In this document: in pieces, positions 1-6,830 of the stretch
How positions within the stretch are numbered: the stretch's first letter is position 1
Layout: each line of letters starts with the position of its first letter
Virus record (IMG/VR): IMGVR_UViG_3300042569_002534
Span: 1 to 38,745 of that record
DNA from: a virus
Strand: one strand, 5' to 3'
Length of the DNA: 38,745 nt
Notes under the pieces: generated by a model
Databases searched by the model: none
Seen by the model: the letters and a program-made list of their open reading frames with translations, nothing else
Told to the model about the DNA's origin: nothing
Program-made: the position numbers and the translations under genes

Positions 1-30
1 TATTGGGATATTTCTGATTGGATTAGATAA
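1..30 (+). CDS. C-terminal fragment of an upstream gene
   Basis: The first ten codons read in frame 1 as YWDISDWIR followed by TAA at 28-30. They lie directly before the next ATG at 36, with the tight spacing seen across this block. Too little is present to assign a function; the rest of the gene lies outside the window. Confidence 0.4.
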   Translation, partial: YWDISDWIR

Positions 31-35
31 GCAAA

Positions 36-239
36 ATGGAAAAAATTATTACAGAACAACAAGATGTTATTGTTAATCGAAATAATGATTTATATATGAC
101 TAAAGAATATAGAAAATATATTGGACAGGTTTGTACTGTACAGAAGCAATACAAGAACGGAAAATTTTTAGTAAAACATTCTGATGGTTCTACTATGGCT
201 TTTGCTAAGAAAAATCTCGATCCTGTAATATCTAATTGA
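36..239 (+). CDS. Small hypothetical protein (67 aa)
   Basis: This is a 67-aa basic protein with no recognised family. The middle (residues about 29-60) alternates short hydrophobic and charged stretches (GQVCTVQKQY, GKFLVKHSDG) and could form a small beta-barrel of SH3/KOW type, but that is only an impression. It opens the early-type plus-strand cluster, and an intergenic gap of about 70 nt carrying a promoter follows it. Confidence 0.6.
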   Translation: MEKIITEQQDVIVNRNNDLYMTKEYRKYIGQVCTVQKQYKNGKFLVKHSDGSTMAFAKKNLDPVISN

Positions 240-275
240 AGAAAATAATTTTTTTGATGCTGGGTAAAATAAAGA

Positions 276-304
276 TTGACTATTCCTCAAACAATCTCTA
301 ATAT
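276..304 (+). promoter_or_regulatory. Sigma70-type promoter abutting ATG
   Basis: TTGACT at 276-281, a 17-nt spacer and TAATAT at 299-304. Only six bases separate the -10 box from the ATG at 311, so the predicted start of transcription is the A of the start codon. The element is almost the same as the one at 1659-1687 (about four differences over 32 nt). Confidence 0.7.
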
Positions 305-310
305 TAAACT

Positions 311-631
311 ATGACAAACGAAGAAATCAATATTGCCATCGCTGAGGCGTGTGGGTGGCAGTTCGTTACCTACAAAGAAACATTTGCAAAACCACCAAAT
401 GGTGGTCCTTGTCAATACAAGGAGGGAATCCCAAACTACTGCAAAGACCTCAACGCAATGCACGAAGCGGAGAAGACGCTGATACTTACAAAGCGAGGAG
501 AATATCTCTGGCACTTGGCACTGATATGTTGCAATTGTGAAGAAGGAAGTCGCACATTTGAAACAACCACAGCAACCGCCAAACAACGCGCAGAGGCTTT
601 TCTAAAAACACTCGGAAAGTGGGAGGAATAA
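311..631 (+). CDS. Phage ABA-sandwich domain protein
   Basis: This 106-aa protein matches the pattern of the phage ABA sandwich family (Pfam Phage_ABA_S): an N-terminal helix around INIAIAEACGW, a central PNYCKDLNAMHEAEKTL stretch (about residues 41-57), and a C-terminal ATAKQRAEAFLKTLGKWEE helix. Members are common in phages and prophages; their biochemical role is unknown. It has its own promoter fused to the ATG. The gene looks clearly richer in G+C than its neighbours, which suggests recent acquisition. The family call is from memory of the sequence pattern. Confidence 0.8.
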   Translation: MTNEEINIAIAEACGWQFVTYKETFAKPPNGGPCQYKEGIPNYCKDLNAMHEAEKTLILTKRGEYLWHLALICCNCEEGSRTFETTTATAKQRAEAFLKTLGKWEE

Positions 632-632
632 T

Positions 633-1073
633 ATGAAACCAATACTAACAAAAGAAGAAAACGTGAATCTATATCTAAAAAACTTCATGCAACTTGGTGA
701 AGCTCTTATGAATGCTGGTGGTAATTCATTTCCAATTCTTAAAAAATATGATGACTTTTTAAGGACACTTGCTGCTAATAATATTGAAGTTACCGCAAAA
801 TATAATCCTCCAGATGAAACAATGCCTTTAAAAACTACAGGCGAAAATGAAATGATCTTCTTTGATGAAGTTGATCAAAAAATGACAGAAGAAGGTTATA
901 ATGAGTTTGGAGAATACATTCTCAGTCCAAAAAATCTTGAATTGCAGAAAAAATGGAGAGAAAAAAAAGCTAAGTTTGATGAAGATTTTGCAAAAATTGG
1001 TATACGAAGAGATCCAATGTGGCAAAAACCTCTAAGCACCAGCAATCCAATTCCAAATACAACAAGTCCTTGA
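633..1073 (+). CDS. Hypothetical protein (146 aa)
   Basis: This soluble, highly charged protein starts one base after the previous stop; GGAGG at 623-627 inside the end of the upstream gene can serve as ribosome binding site. The C-terminal third (about residues 100-125) is a lysine/glutamate-rich helix followed by a proline/serine tail. I do not recognise a family. Its placement suggests co-transcription with the ABA-sandwich gene. Confidence 0.65.
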   Translation: MKPILTKEENVNLYLKNFMQLGEALMNAGGNSFPILKKYDDFLRTLAANNIEVTAKYNPPDETMPLKTTGENEMIFFDEVDQKMTEEGYNEFGEYILSPKNLELQKKWREKKAKFDEDFAKIGIRRDPMWQKPLSTSNPIPNTTSP

Positions 1074-1074
1074 T

Positions 1075-1173
1075 ATGCACTTTGGAGAACCAGAAATCAT
1101 TCAATTGCTTTTAATAGGTTTAGGGTTTGTTCTTGGATATTTCTTTGGAGAAACTTTTAAAAATAAAGATTAA
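1075..1173 (+). CDS. Tiny membrane protein (32 aa)
   Basis: The ATG at 1075 lies one base after the stop of the previous gene and the TAA is at 1171-1173. The 32-residue product has one hydrophobic segment (residues about 8-24, LIQLLLIGLG-like) followed by a short charged tail ending NKD. The next gene starts one base after its stop. The tight fit on both sides and the membrane-like composition support a real gene. Function unknown. Confidence 0.55.
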   Translation: MHFGEPEIIQLLLIGLGFVLGYFFGETFKNKD

Positions 1174-1174
1174 C

Positions 1175-1453
1175 ATGACATTCAAACAAAAAATTGTTAG
1201 TATTGTAATAGTAGGTGGTTTATTTAGAATCTCTGAATTTATTGCAAATATAATCATGTGGTTGATGAGATTGTTTAAGACCAGAAAGCCTCATTATTTT
1301 TATGTATATTTGAAATATGAACAAGACTTTCTTTATCCTCTAGCAGAAAAGATTTGCTATTGCTTGGGTCTTAAAAAAGAATGGGATGTTCATCAAGAAG
1401 GTTTGGATAAATTACACAAATTAATTTTTGGAGAAGATGCAAAAAAAGATTGA
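1175..1453 (+). CDS. Hypothetical membrane-associated protein (92 aa)
   Basis: The start is set at ATG 1175, one base after the tiny upstream gene; a longer frame from 1127 would overlap that gene. Residues about 6-30 are hydrophobic and probably insert in the membrane; the rest is soluble, ending KD. The stop codon TGA (1451-1453) lies inside the -35 box of the next promoter. No family is recognised. Confidence 0.6.
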   Translation: MTFKQKIVSIVIVGGLFRISEFIANIIMWLMRLFKTRKPHYFYVYLKYEQDFLYPLAEKICYCLGLKKEWDVHQEGLDKLHKLIFGEDAKKD

Positions 1454-1478
1454 CGTTTCCAGAAATAATCTCTAACAT
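1450..1478 (+). promoter_or_regulatory. Sigma70-type promoter overlapping upstream stop codon
   Basis: TTGACG at 1450-1455 contains the TGA stop of the preceding gene. After a 17-nt spacer, TAACAT lies at 1473-1478, and the ATG at 1486 follows after seven bases. This predicts a leaderless or nearly leaderless transcript. It is related in sequence to the elements at 276 and 1659. Confidence 0.65.
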
Positions 1479-1485
1479 ATAAGCT

Positions 1486-1662
1486 ATGAAAATTTCAGAA
1501 CTCATCGAGAAACTCCAACATCAAAAAAATCTTTGGGGAGATTTGCCAGTTATCCACAATATAGGAGTTTGCTACGAACCAACATATGATGAAGTAGATG
1601 ATGTCCAACCAGTTGATGATGTGACTATTGGAAAACCGCCGATATCAATTGAATTGATTTGA
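1486..1662 (+). CDS. Small acidic protein (58 aa)
   Basis: The product begins MKISELIEKLQ and continues with GDLPVIHNIG, then an acidic stretch rich in Asp and Val. This N-terminal pattern (short helix with ELIxxLxxL, then a strand near LPV) recurs in small phage proteins of unknown role, and the next gene starts in a similar way (MTYKELLEQLQQL). The start is fixed by the promoter directly upstream. Its TGA stop at 1660-1662 forms part of the next -35 box. Confidence 0.65.
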   Translation: MKISELIEKLQHQKNLWGDLPVIHNIGVCYEPTYDEVDDVQPVDDVTIGKPPISIELI

Positions 1663-1687
1663 CATTTCCTCAAACAACCTCTAATAT
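1659..1687 (+). promoter_or_regulatory. Near-consensus sigma70 promoter overlapping upstream stop
   Basis: TTGACA at 1659-1664 (containing the upstream TGA stop), a 17-nt spacer and TAATAT at 1682-1687. Seven bases separate the -10 box from the ATG at 1695. This is the best match to the sigma70 consensus among the early-type promoters in the window. Confidence 0.75.
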
Positions 1688-1694
1688 CAAAACC

Positions 1695-2183
1695 ATGACA
1701 TACAAAGAACTACTTGAACAACTCCAACAGCTTTCACCAGAACGTCTCGAAGATACAGTCACTGTACATGATCCTCACGAGGATGAAATGATTGTAGAAA
1801 TAGCAGAAAAAATACAAACTTTAACAGCAGAAGACGAAAACTGGAAAATACCAGAAAACTGGCAAACAGTAGGAGATGTAATATACTATTATTACAATAC
1901 AGTTAAAGAATATTTGTATGATATTTTTCTTTATGTAAACGATAAACTCACGAAAGCTCTCATTAAGGATGATGTAGATCCAAATAGCTTTCTCGGACAA
2001 GGTGGCCTGTTTGTTGCAATGTTTATGTTATTGTTTGCTTATGTAGTTGTTGAATGGAGTATAGGTTATTGGCAGTTTTTGGGACGCATACCAGAAAACA
2101 GAATAAGTGTTTTTAAATGGAGGTTCTATTGGATATTTCTAATTGTTAACGTTTTAATTTTTTTATTTGTTATACTTCCATGA
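1695..2183 (+). CDS. Two-helix membrane protein with small N-terminal domain
   Basis: The start is placed at ATG 1695, seven bases after the promoter, giving 162 aa; a longer frame from 1659 would begin inside the promoter. Residues 1-35 resemble the small protein encoded just upstream (MTYKELLEQLQQL, then VTVHDPHEDE). The C-terminal part has two clear transmembrane segments (about residues 98-116 and 142-161). It could anchor the N-terminal domain to the inner membrane. The function is unknown. It overlaps the next gene by ATGA. Confidence 0.7.
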   Translation: MTYKELLEQLQQLSPERLEDTVTVHDPHEDEMIVEIAEKIQTLTAEDENWKIPENWQTVGDVIYYYYNTVKEYLYDIFLYVNDKLTKALIKDDVDPNSFLGQGGLFVAMFMLLFAYVVVEWSIGYWQFLGRIPENRISVFKWRFYWIFLIVNVLIFLFVILP

Positions 2184-2392
2184 AAACAATAAAACACAAA
2201 TTACATAAGTGGTTATATGAAGAATATTCACACTATTTAAATCCGATAATAACAGCATTTTTATTTTTTATATTGTTTCTATCTTTTATCTTAGTGGAAA
2301 CTGCCCCTAAGCCGCAAGAAAAAAAGGAAGTCGATCATATTCGTACAGAAAACAGAGAACAAGTCATCATTGATATACGATCAAAAAAATAA
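2180..2392 (+). CDS. Single-pass membrane protein (70 aa)
   Basis: The gene starts in an ATGA overlap with the upstream membrane-protein gene, so the two are probably translationally coupled. A basic N-terminus is followed by one transmembrane helix (about residues 22-41) and a charged C-terminal tail. The pair may form a membrane complex, but no family is recognised. Confidence 0.65.
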   Translation: MKTIKHKLHKWLYEEYSHYLNPIITAFLFFILFLSFILVETAPKPQEKKEVDHIRTENREQVIIDIRSKK

Positions 2393-2421
2393 TTGATCTG
2401 TCCACCATAAACCAATAGAAT
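2393..2421 (+). promoter_or_regulatory. Sigma70-type promoter
   Basis: TTGATC at 2393-2398 follows the upstream TAA stop directly. A 17-nt spacer leads to TAGAAT at 2416-2421, and the ATG at 2432 lies ten bases further on. A transcript from here would have a leader of only about four bases. Confidence 0.55.
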
Positions 2422-2431
2422 CTTCCCTGTA

Positions 2432-2713
2432 ATGACTACTACATACAAACAACCTGGCAAAATCAAAATCTCTTTTGAGATGGAAGAAGACATTCTTGAC
2501 TTGCTTGATACAACTCTTCACGACATCGCAAACGACAACTACACAGAACCTAAGTCTTTTATTAGTACTTCTCATCATGAAAAAGTATTGGACTTGAATG
2601 ACTTATATAGAGAAATTCTAGGCGCAGACTATCTTATTAAACAACTACAAAAGATTAAGATCGAAAGAACTAAAGAAGCTAGCAAGTTACTGAAACGAAT
2701 CAATAAACTCTAA
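2432..2713 (+). CDS. Hypothetical protein (93 aa)
   Basis: This acidic N-terminal region is followed by a mostly helical protein with a basic C-terminal helix (residues about 68-93, rich in Lys and Arg). No domain is recognised. It has its own promoter about ten bases upstream of the ATG. Confidence 0.65.
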   Translation: MTTTYKQPGKIKISFEMEEDILDLLDTTLHDIANDNYTEPKSFISTSHHEKVLDLNDLYREILGADYLIKQLQKIKIERTKEASKLLKRINKL

Positions 2714-2716
2714 TAT
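2687..2716 (+). promoter_or_regulatory. Possible sigma70-type promoter inside gene end
   Basis: TAATAT at 2711-2716 matches the -10 box of the neighbouring promoters and lies ten bases before ATG 2727. The best -35 candidate is TTACTG at 2687-2692 with an 18-nt spacer. It overlaps the last codons of the upstream gene. It is weaker than its neighbours. Confidence 0.35.
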
Positions 2717-2726
2717 CAATACTGTT

Positions 2727-2921
2727 ATGATTACTATATACAAAAACCAAAAAGAATACGAAAAAGCTGAAATGATGGATATGCATAATAAAGCCGATGT
2801 AGTTGCGGTAGCAAACGGTGATAATTACGATATTAAGAAATCTCGTTATACTTGTCGCGTGTCAGGCGTGAGTTATTATTATCTAGTAGATTTAATAAGA
2901 AAAACTTTGATGAATGAATAA
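2727..2921 (+). CDS. Hypothetical protein (64 aa)
   Basis: This small mixed alpha/beta protein has no recognised family. It overlaps the start of the YopX-family gene by eight bases, which suggests co-translation. Confidence 0.6.
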   Translation: MITIYKNQKEYEKAEMMDMHNKADVVAVANGDNYDIKKSRYTCRVSGVSYYYLVDLIRKTLMNE

Positions 2922-3282
2922 AAACAAATACAGATTTTGGTGTAATGCAGCAAAAGGTTTTATAACAAATTACAATTACAATGGAGCAGTAGACGAACTG
3001 TTTGACGACTCTCTTCTTGTTCCTCAACAGTTTCTTGGTATCCTCGACAAGAACATGAAAGAGGTTTATGAGGGTGATATAGTAAAAGGTACGTATGGTT
3101 TAGAAGGAATTGATATAATTGGTGAGGTCAAATATAGTTGTGATTTGTGTGCTTATGTAGTAGATTGGCATTATGAAATTTCCAATATAGCATTTGACTC
3201 TTTAGAAATTGTCGGTAATGTTTTTGAAGATTATATGTATGACGAGAGCGGAAAATTAGTAAAAAAGCTTGCCCTGTCCTAA
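2914..3282 (+). CDS. YopX-family protein
   Basis: This 122-aa protein follows the YopX pattern (Pfam YopX): an N-terminal FWC..KGF segment, then QFLGILDKNMKEVYEGDIVKG (about residues 39-59, the family's typical G.xDKNGKEIYEGDIV), and near the end SLEIVGNVFEDY (the family's EVIGNIYENP). YopX proteins are common in Firmicutes and Bacteroidetes phages and prophages; their role is not established. The last part of the gene contains the promoter for the next gene. Confidence 0.85.
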   Translation: MNKNKYRFWCNAAKGFITNYNYNGAVDELFDDSLLVPQQFLGILDKNMKEVYEGDIVKGTYGLEGIDIIGEVKYSCDLCAYVVDWHYEISNIAFDSLEIVGNVFEDYMYDESGKLVKKLALS

Positions 3283-3297
3283 CGATTCCACTAATAT
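3269..3297 (+). promoter_or_regulatory. Sigma70-type promoter abutting ATG
   Basis: TTGCCC at 3269-3274, a 17-nt spacer and TAATAT at 3292-3297. Seven bases separate it from ATG 3305. The -35 box lies within the end of the YopX gene. Confidence 0.6.
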
Positions 3298-3304
3298 TGA
3301 CTAC

Positions 3305-3577
3305 ATGAAGACACCAACACTCAGACAAAAGGTAGCCCAATATGAGGCTTTCCTGCACAAGATCAATATGTGCTGTATTTCTGGTAATCATGGATGTATT
3401 GCAGAGTTAGTCGCAAATGCTGATAATTGGAGCTACAGCCACAGAGTTTCCAACGGAGAGTTTTCAGACAAAGAGCAACAACAAGCAATCAATAATGCAT
3501 TTTGGAAACTTTGTGATACTCCAAATGCAGATAAAGTTACTCAACAAAGACAGAAAGTTCTTTGGGAAAACTTTTAA
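3305..3577 (+). CDS. Hypothetical protein (90 aa)
   Basis: The start is set at ATG 3305 because the promoter ends seven bases upstream; an earlier in-frame start at 3269 lies inside the promoter. The protein is helical, with CCISGNHGC near residues 23-31 and a C-terminal run of Gln-rich helix (KEQQQAINNAFWKL). Base composition is somewhat richer in G+C than in the following genes. Function unknown. Confidence 0.65.
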   Translation: MKTPTLRQKVAQYEAFLHKINMCCISGNHGCIAELVANADNWSYSHRVSNGEFSDKEQQQAINNAFWKLCDTPNADKVTQQRQKVLWENF

Positions 3578-3584
3578 AAATAAT

Positions 3585-3770
3585 ATGAATAAATCAACAG
3601 TAGCATTTATTGGCGGTGTTTATGCAGGTTTTCTTCTTACTGCATCGTTAATGTTTATTTTTGTAGTTGATCCAATTAAGAAAGAAGCAATTAAGCTAGG
3701 ATATGCGGAAATGAAGATTAGCACACCATACGACACAAAATCAGTTTTCACTTGGAAGGAAACAAAATGA
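3585..3770 (+). CDS. Single-pass membrane protein (61 aa)
   Basis: The start is ATG 3585, preceded by AAATAAT, a context that recurs before many starts here. A hydrophobic segment at residues about 6-28 (STVAFIGGVYAGFLLTASLM region) is a transmembrane helix or uncleaved signal anchor; the remainder is soluble. It overlaps the next gene by ATGA. No family is recognised. Confidence 0.6.
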   Translation: MNKSTVAFIGGVYAGFLLTASLMFIFVVDPIKKEAIKLGYAEMKISTPYDTKSVFTWKETK

Positions 3771-4006
3771 AATATATCCCTCAAATAATAGAACTTGCTG
3801 ATGGAACAAAATGCGTAGCACTCGAAGATTATGACAAACTTGCAACAGAAAACATGCTGGAAGTTAATGAAATTTGCAATCAACGAGACGCAGCAATAGA
3901 TGCATTAATGAAAATAGAGGATATCTTTATTGATGGTGATGATACTTACGAAGATTGGAAAAGCATGGGACAAATTGCCAGAACATTTTTTGAAAAAAAT
4001 ACATGA
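3767..4006 (+). CDS. Hypothetical protein (79 aa)
   Basis: The start at ATG 3767 overlaps the upstream TGA, with GGAAGG about ten bases before it; an in-frame ATG at 3752 would add five residues. The protein is acidic and helical. The pattern of its first 40 residues (LADGTKCVALEDYDKLATEN...EINEICNQRDAAIDAL) resembles small coiled-coil phage proteins of unknown role. Confidence 0.6.
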   Translation: MKYIPQIIELADGTKCVALEDYDKLATENMLEVNEICNQRDAAIDALMKIEDIFIDGDDTYEDWKSMGQIARTFFEKNT

Positions 4007-4413
4007 GTCCAGAATTAATTAAAATAATTAAAAAAGTAGATTCTTTTAGAGAAGTTCTAAAGCAATATGGTTTTGAGAATCTTCAATGCTTATGGTATGC
4101 TGATGGTCGTTATTGCGGCAACTGGAAAGATATGTCGGTTGCTAAAGAAAAGCCAGATATAGAAGAATCTTCAACATTTTGGCAATTCGGTTTTAGGAGT
4201 CAACATGAAAAGGTCAAAAGAATTCATCTTGAAGCATTGATGCCAGTTTTTGAAGATTATTTTACATTTGATTTGAGATACTATCCAGAAGTAAAATTGC
4301 ATGACAGAGAAGGTTATTCTGGACCAACAGCGAAATTAGAAGTTTGTGGAATCTTAGAAGAAGACTTGACAAATCTTCAAAAATATATAGACTATTTATT
4401 GAACCTAAAATGA
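4003..4413 (+). CDS. Hypothetical protein (136 aa)
   Basis: This alpha/beta soluble protein is chained by ATGA overlaps to both neighbours. Tryptophan- and tyrosine-rich strands occur around residues 28-45 and 60-66, and the C-terminal helix includes EEDLTNLQKYIDYLL. No domain is recognised. The chain of overlaps from 3585 to 5308 indicates a single operon. Confidence 0.65.
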   Translation: MSPELIKIIKKVDSFREVLKQYGFENLQCLWYADGRYCGNWKDMSVAKEKPDIEESSTFWQFGFRSQHEKVKRIHLEALMPVFEDYFTFDLRYYPEVKLHDREGYSGPTAKLEVCGILEEDLTNLQKYIDYLLNLK

Positions 4414-4694
4414 AAACTAAATTAAATTGGAAGAAAAAGTGGCTCGATGATAAATCTGGCTACTGGCATTCTGCAAAAGTACCTATTATCAATTGGGAAT
4501 ATATCGTAGACGAATACTATTGCATGGAAGACTCAAAAAGGTTTGTTGGATGTTTATTTTTTAGTAAATTTGATGATGATGCTACAAGAGTCTCTAATAA
4601 ATTTTATAAGACAGAAGAAGCTGCCATGTTTGCTTGTGAAAAACACTTGCAAGATACTGCTGAAAAATTTACTAAATGGATCAATAAAAAATGA
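4410..4694 (+). CDS. Hypothetical protein (94 aa)
   Basis: The start at ATG 4410 is in ATGA overlap with the preceding stop; the longer frame from 4344 would overlap that gene by 70 nt. The protein is basic at the N-terminus (KTKLNWKKKW) with mixed alpha/beta content. No family is recognised. Confidence 0.6.
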   Translation: MKTKLNWKKKWLDDKSGYWHSAKVPIINWEYIVDEYYCMEDSKRFVGCLFFSKFDDDATRVSNKFYKTEEAAMFACEKHLQDTAEKFTKWINKK

Positions 4695-5308
4695 ACGAAG
4701 AAAAATTTATAGCTAAAAATCACTGCTTGAAAGATTTTCCCAAAAAGGATGAAACTCTATTTGGAAAAGTAAGGAGTTATATTTTTGAAAAATATGGCTT
4801 TTGGGATGCTTGGGATTTGTTTCCTTATAGCTGGAGAATGACATATTACGATAAAATTAGACCAATCATTAAACCTCAAAACCAAAAGATTAGAAAGTCT
4901 ATTCCTCGTACTTGGGTTGATGTTACTGAATTGGTAGTGAGTGTTAATTTTGAATTTATTAAAGCATTCTACGAAGACGAATTTAAAGCAGATATTGTAG
5001 ATTGGGAAGCAACAGAAAAACATAGTGAATTTGCAAAATGGTTGGAAGAAGCTTATGAATATGTAACTAAAATTAGACCTCAACTGGAAATTGATCTACA
5101 AAATGCATACCCTCCTCATAAAGACTTTGACGATATGTTTGAGCAAAAAACGGATGAAAACGGAAGAAAATTATTTCAAATGGTAGATGATGGTATTCCT
5201 TATGAAGTAAAATATAAGGATGTCAATAGAATCGAAGAAGAGATCGAAAAACGAGATACAGAAGTTTTAACTCAACTTATCAAACGGAGAAATTATTTCT
5301 GGACATGA
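4691..5308 (+). CDS. Hypothetical protein (205 aa)
   Basis: This 205-aa soluble protein is rich in aromatic residues in its first half (KYGFWDAWDLFPYSWRMTYY, residues about 34-53) and has a helical, charged second half. The gene is ATGA-coupled to both the 94-aa gene upstream and thyX downstream. The function is unknown; its translational coupling to thyX is the only contextual hint. Confidence 0.65.
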   Translation: MNEEKFIAKNHCLKDFPKKDETLFGKVRSYIFEKYGFWDAWDLFPYSWRMTYYDKIRPIIKPQNQKIRKSIPRTWVDVTELVVSVNFEFIKAFYEDEFKADIVDWEATEKHSEFAKWLEEAYEYVTKIRPQLEIDLQNAYPPHKDFDDMFEQKTDENGRKLFQMVDDGIPYEVKYKDVNRIEEEIEKRDTEVLTQLIKRRNYFWT

Positions 5309-5943
5309 TTAAATTAATATCACTTACTCAACCTAATATAGAGGGACTAAAAACAGCTGAAGATTTGATATCTTATTGTGCAAGAGTTTCTAATCCTTCA
5401 AATCAACTAAATACTGAAACTGCTCCAAAGCTTCTAAAGTATCTAATCACCCACAAACATTTCAGTCCATACGAAATGGTTAATATGTGTGTAGAAATTA
5501 AAACATCGAGAGCTATTGCAGCACAGATTCTTAGACATAGAAGCTTTAGCTTTCAAGAATTTTCACAAAGATATTCCCAATCAACTTCTTTTGAAGATAT
5601 TGAATGGAGAATGCAGGGTAAAACAAATAGACAAGTTGGGGATGAAGAAGTAGATTTGTCACCAGAATTAAAATATGAAGTTGATACCACTTTAACTAAT
5701 TGTAAAGAACTTTATGATAAACTTATTAAAAATGGTTTAGCTAAAGAATGTGCTAGAATGGTTCTGCCTTTGACGACATCCACTACATTGTACATGACAG
5801 GAAATATAAGAAGTTGGTTATTCTACATTGATTTAAGAACCAAGGAAGACACCCAAAAGGAACACAGAATTATTGCAGAAGAGATTAAGAAAATTTTCAT
5901 TAAAGAATTTCCTGCTACTTCTTGTGCTTTAAATTGGTTATAA
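5305..5943 (+). CDS. thyX: Flavin-dependent thymidylate synthase ThyX
   Basis: ThyX methylates dUMP to dTMP using methylene-tetrahydrofolate, with FAD and NAD(P)H as reductant. The 212-aa length fits the family. The signature RHRX7S is present as RHRSFSFQEFS (R77, H78, R79, S87), followed by QRY. ECARMVLPLTTSTTLYMTGN and the WLFYIDLR region (about residues 147-178) match the conserved C-terminal half that binds dUMP and FAD. It starts in an ATGA overlap with the upstream gene. It fits with nrdAB and the dNMP kinase in dNTP supply. A 38-nt near-copy of its start region lies at 9291-9328. Confidence 0.96.
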   Translation: MIKLISLTQPNIEGLKTAEDLISYCARVSNPSNQLNTETAPKLLKYLITHKHFSPYEMVNMCVEIKTSRAIAAQILRHRSFSFQEFSQRYSQSTSFEDIEWRMQGKTNRQVGDEEVDLSPELKYEVDTTLTNCKELYDKLIKNGLAKECARMVLPLTTSTTLYMTGNIRSWLFYIDLRTKEDTQKEHRIIAEEIKKIFIKEFPATSCALNWL

Positions 5944-5946
5944 TAC

Positions 5947-5974
5947 TTGACAATATAAAATAATAAAATATAAT
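5947..5974 (+). promoter_or_regulatory. Strong sigma70-type promoter abutting ATG
   Basis: TTGACA at 5947-5952, a 16-nt A+T-only spacer and TATAAT at 5969-5974: both boxes are perfect consensus. Seven bases separate it from ATG 5982, so the transcript should be leaderless or nearly so. It begins four bases after the thyX stop. Confidence 0.75.
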
Positions 5975-5981
5975 AAAACTT

Positions 5982-6575
5982 ATGGGAATGTTTTCATATA
6001 TCAAATGCAAGAGAGAATTGCCACTAACAGATGAACTAAAGAATCTTTCTGTAAAGTGGGATGAAACACAATTTCAAACTAAAGATTTGGATAATTGTTT
6101 AGAGACTTATATTATTTCAGAAGATGGGGAACTATTGGAAGAGGTAATAGAGTATGAGTATACGTATTACACTGAAGAAGAAAAAAAACACAAAGATCAC
6201 AAACCTTGGAATATTGTTAAAGATCAAAAAGTAGTAAAGCAAGAAACAAAGAAAGTAGATTTTCATGGTAAAATTACTTTTTATGAGACTCTTGACTTAA
6301 ATGATGAAGAATCCATTTGGGTAGATTTTGATGCATATTTTGTTTACGGAAAACTAGATAAACTAGAATTAGCTAAGGTTGAAAAATACGAAAACCGTAA
6401 AGTAAAGATGGATGAGTATTGGAAAACTTACGAGAGTAGACAAAATAGTATTTCCTATAAGATTAGGAAATACTCTGGTTGGTTTTGGGTTTGGAATAAA
6501 ATTGGAAGAGGATGTTATTCTTTATCTAAATTTTTAGATAGCATTCGATACTTTATTATTAGAAATTTTCTATGA
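5982..6575 (+). CDS. Conserved phage protein of the MGMF type (197 aa)
   Basis: The N-terminus (MGMFSYIKCKRELPLTDE, later QFQTKDLDNCLETYIISEDG, residues about 31-50) matches a widespread but uncharacterised phage protein whose members usually begin MGMFD. The middle is very acidic and beta-rich. The C-terminal 40 residues are aromatic and basic (YSGWFWVWNKIGRG) and may associate with membrane. The gene has its own near-perfect promoter. It is ATGA-coupled to the secreted protein downstream. The family resemblance is from memory; the role is unknown. Confidence 0.7.
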   Translation: MGMFSYIKCKRELPLTDELKNLSVKWDETQFQTKDLDNCLETYIISEDGELLEEVIEYEYTYYTEEEKKHKDHKPWNIVKDQKVVKQETKKVDFHGKITFYETLDLNDEESIWVDFDAYFVYGKLDKLELAKVEKYENRKVKMDEYWKTYESRQNSISYKIRKYSGWFWVWNKIGRGCYSLSKFLDSIRYFIIRNFL

Positions 6576-6829
6576 AAAATATACTTGCTTTAATTCTATT
6601 AAGTGCTAACATTAGTTTTGCTCAGGTAAGCTTTAACGGTAATGTAAATTACATAAAACAAGACTCTGAAAATCTAACATCAAAGAATAATATAGCATAC
6701 AAGTTTAAACTGTATGAAGACCACAAATACATTGTTAGCTTATCTAATGCATTGAGCGTGGACTTAGACGCTTTTAAGAACGAAATAAAAGAAACAAATG
6801 TATTCACAACACTACAAATAGAATTTTAA
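6572..6829 (+). CDS. Small exported protein with signal peptide (85 aa)
   Basis: A lysine at residue 3 is followed by a hydrophobic core and a likely signal-peptidase I site after ...NISFA (residue 17), leaving a mature chain of about 68 residues beginning QVSFNGN. The mature part looks beta-rich and has no cysteines. The product should be periplasmic or outer-membrane associated. SFA-Q cleavage is typical of Bacteroidetes exported proteins, a weak hint about the host. It could act in superinfection exclusion or envelope modification; both are guesses. Confidence 0.65.
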   Translation: MKNILALILLSANISFAQVSFNGNVNYIKQDSENLTSKNNIAYKFKLYEDHKYIVSLSNALSVDLDAFKNEIKETNVFTTLQIEF

Positions 6830-6830
6830 T

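Noticed and set aside
1127-1174. Longer N-terminus of the 92-aa membrane protein
   Set aside because: It would overlap the tiny 32-aa gene, which fits the one-base spacing on both sides.
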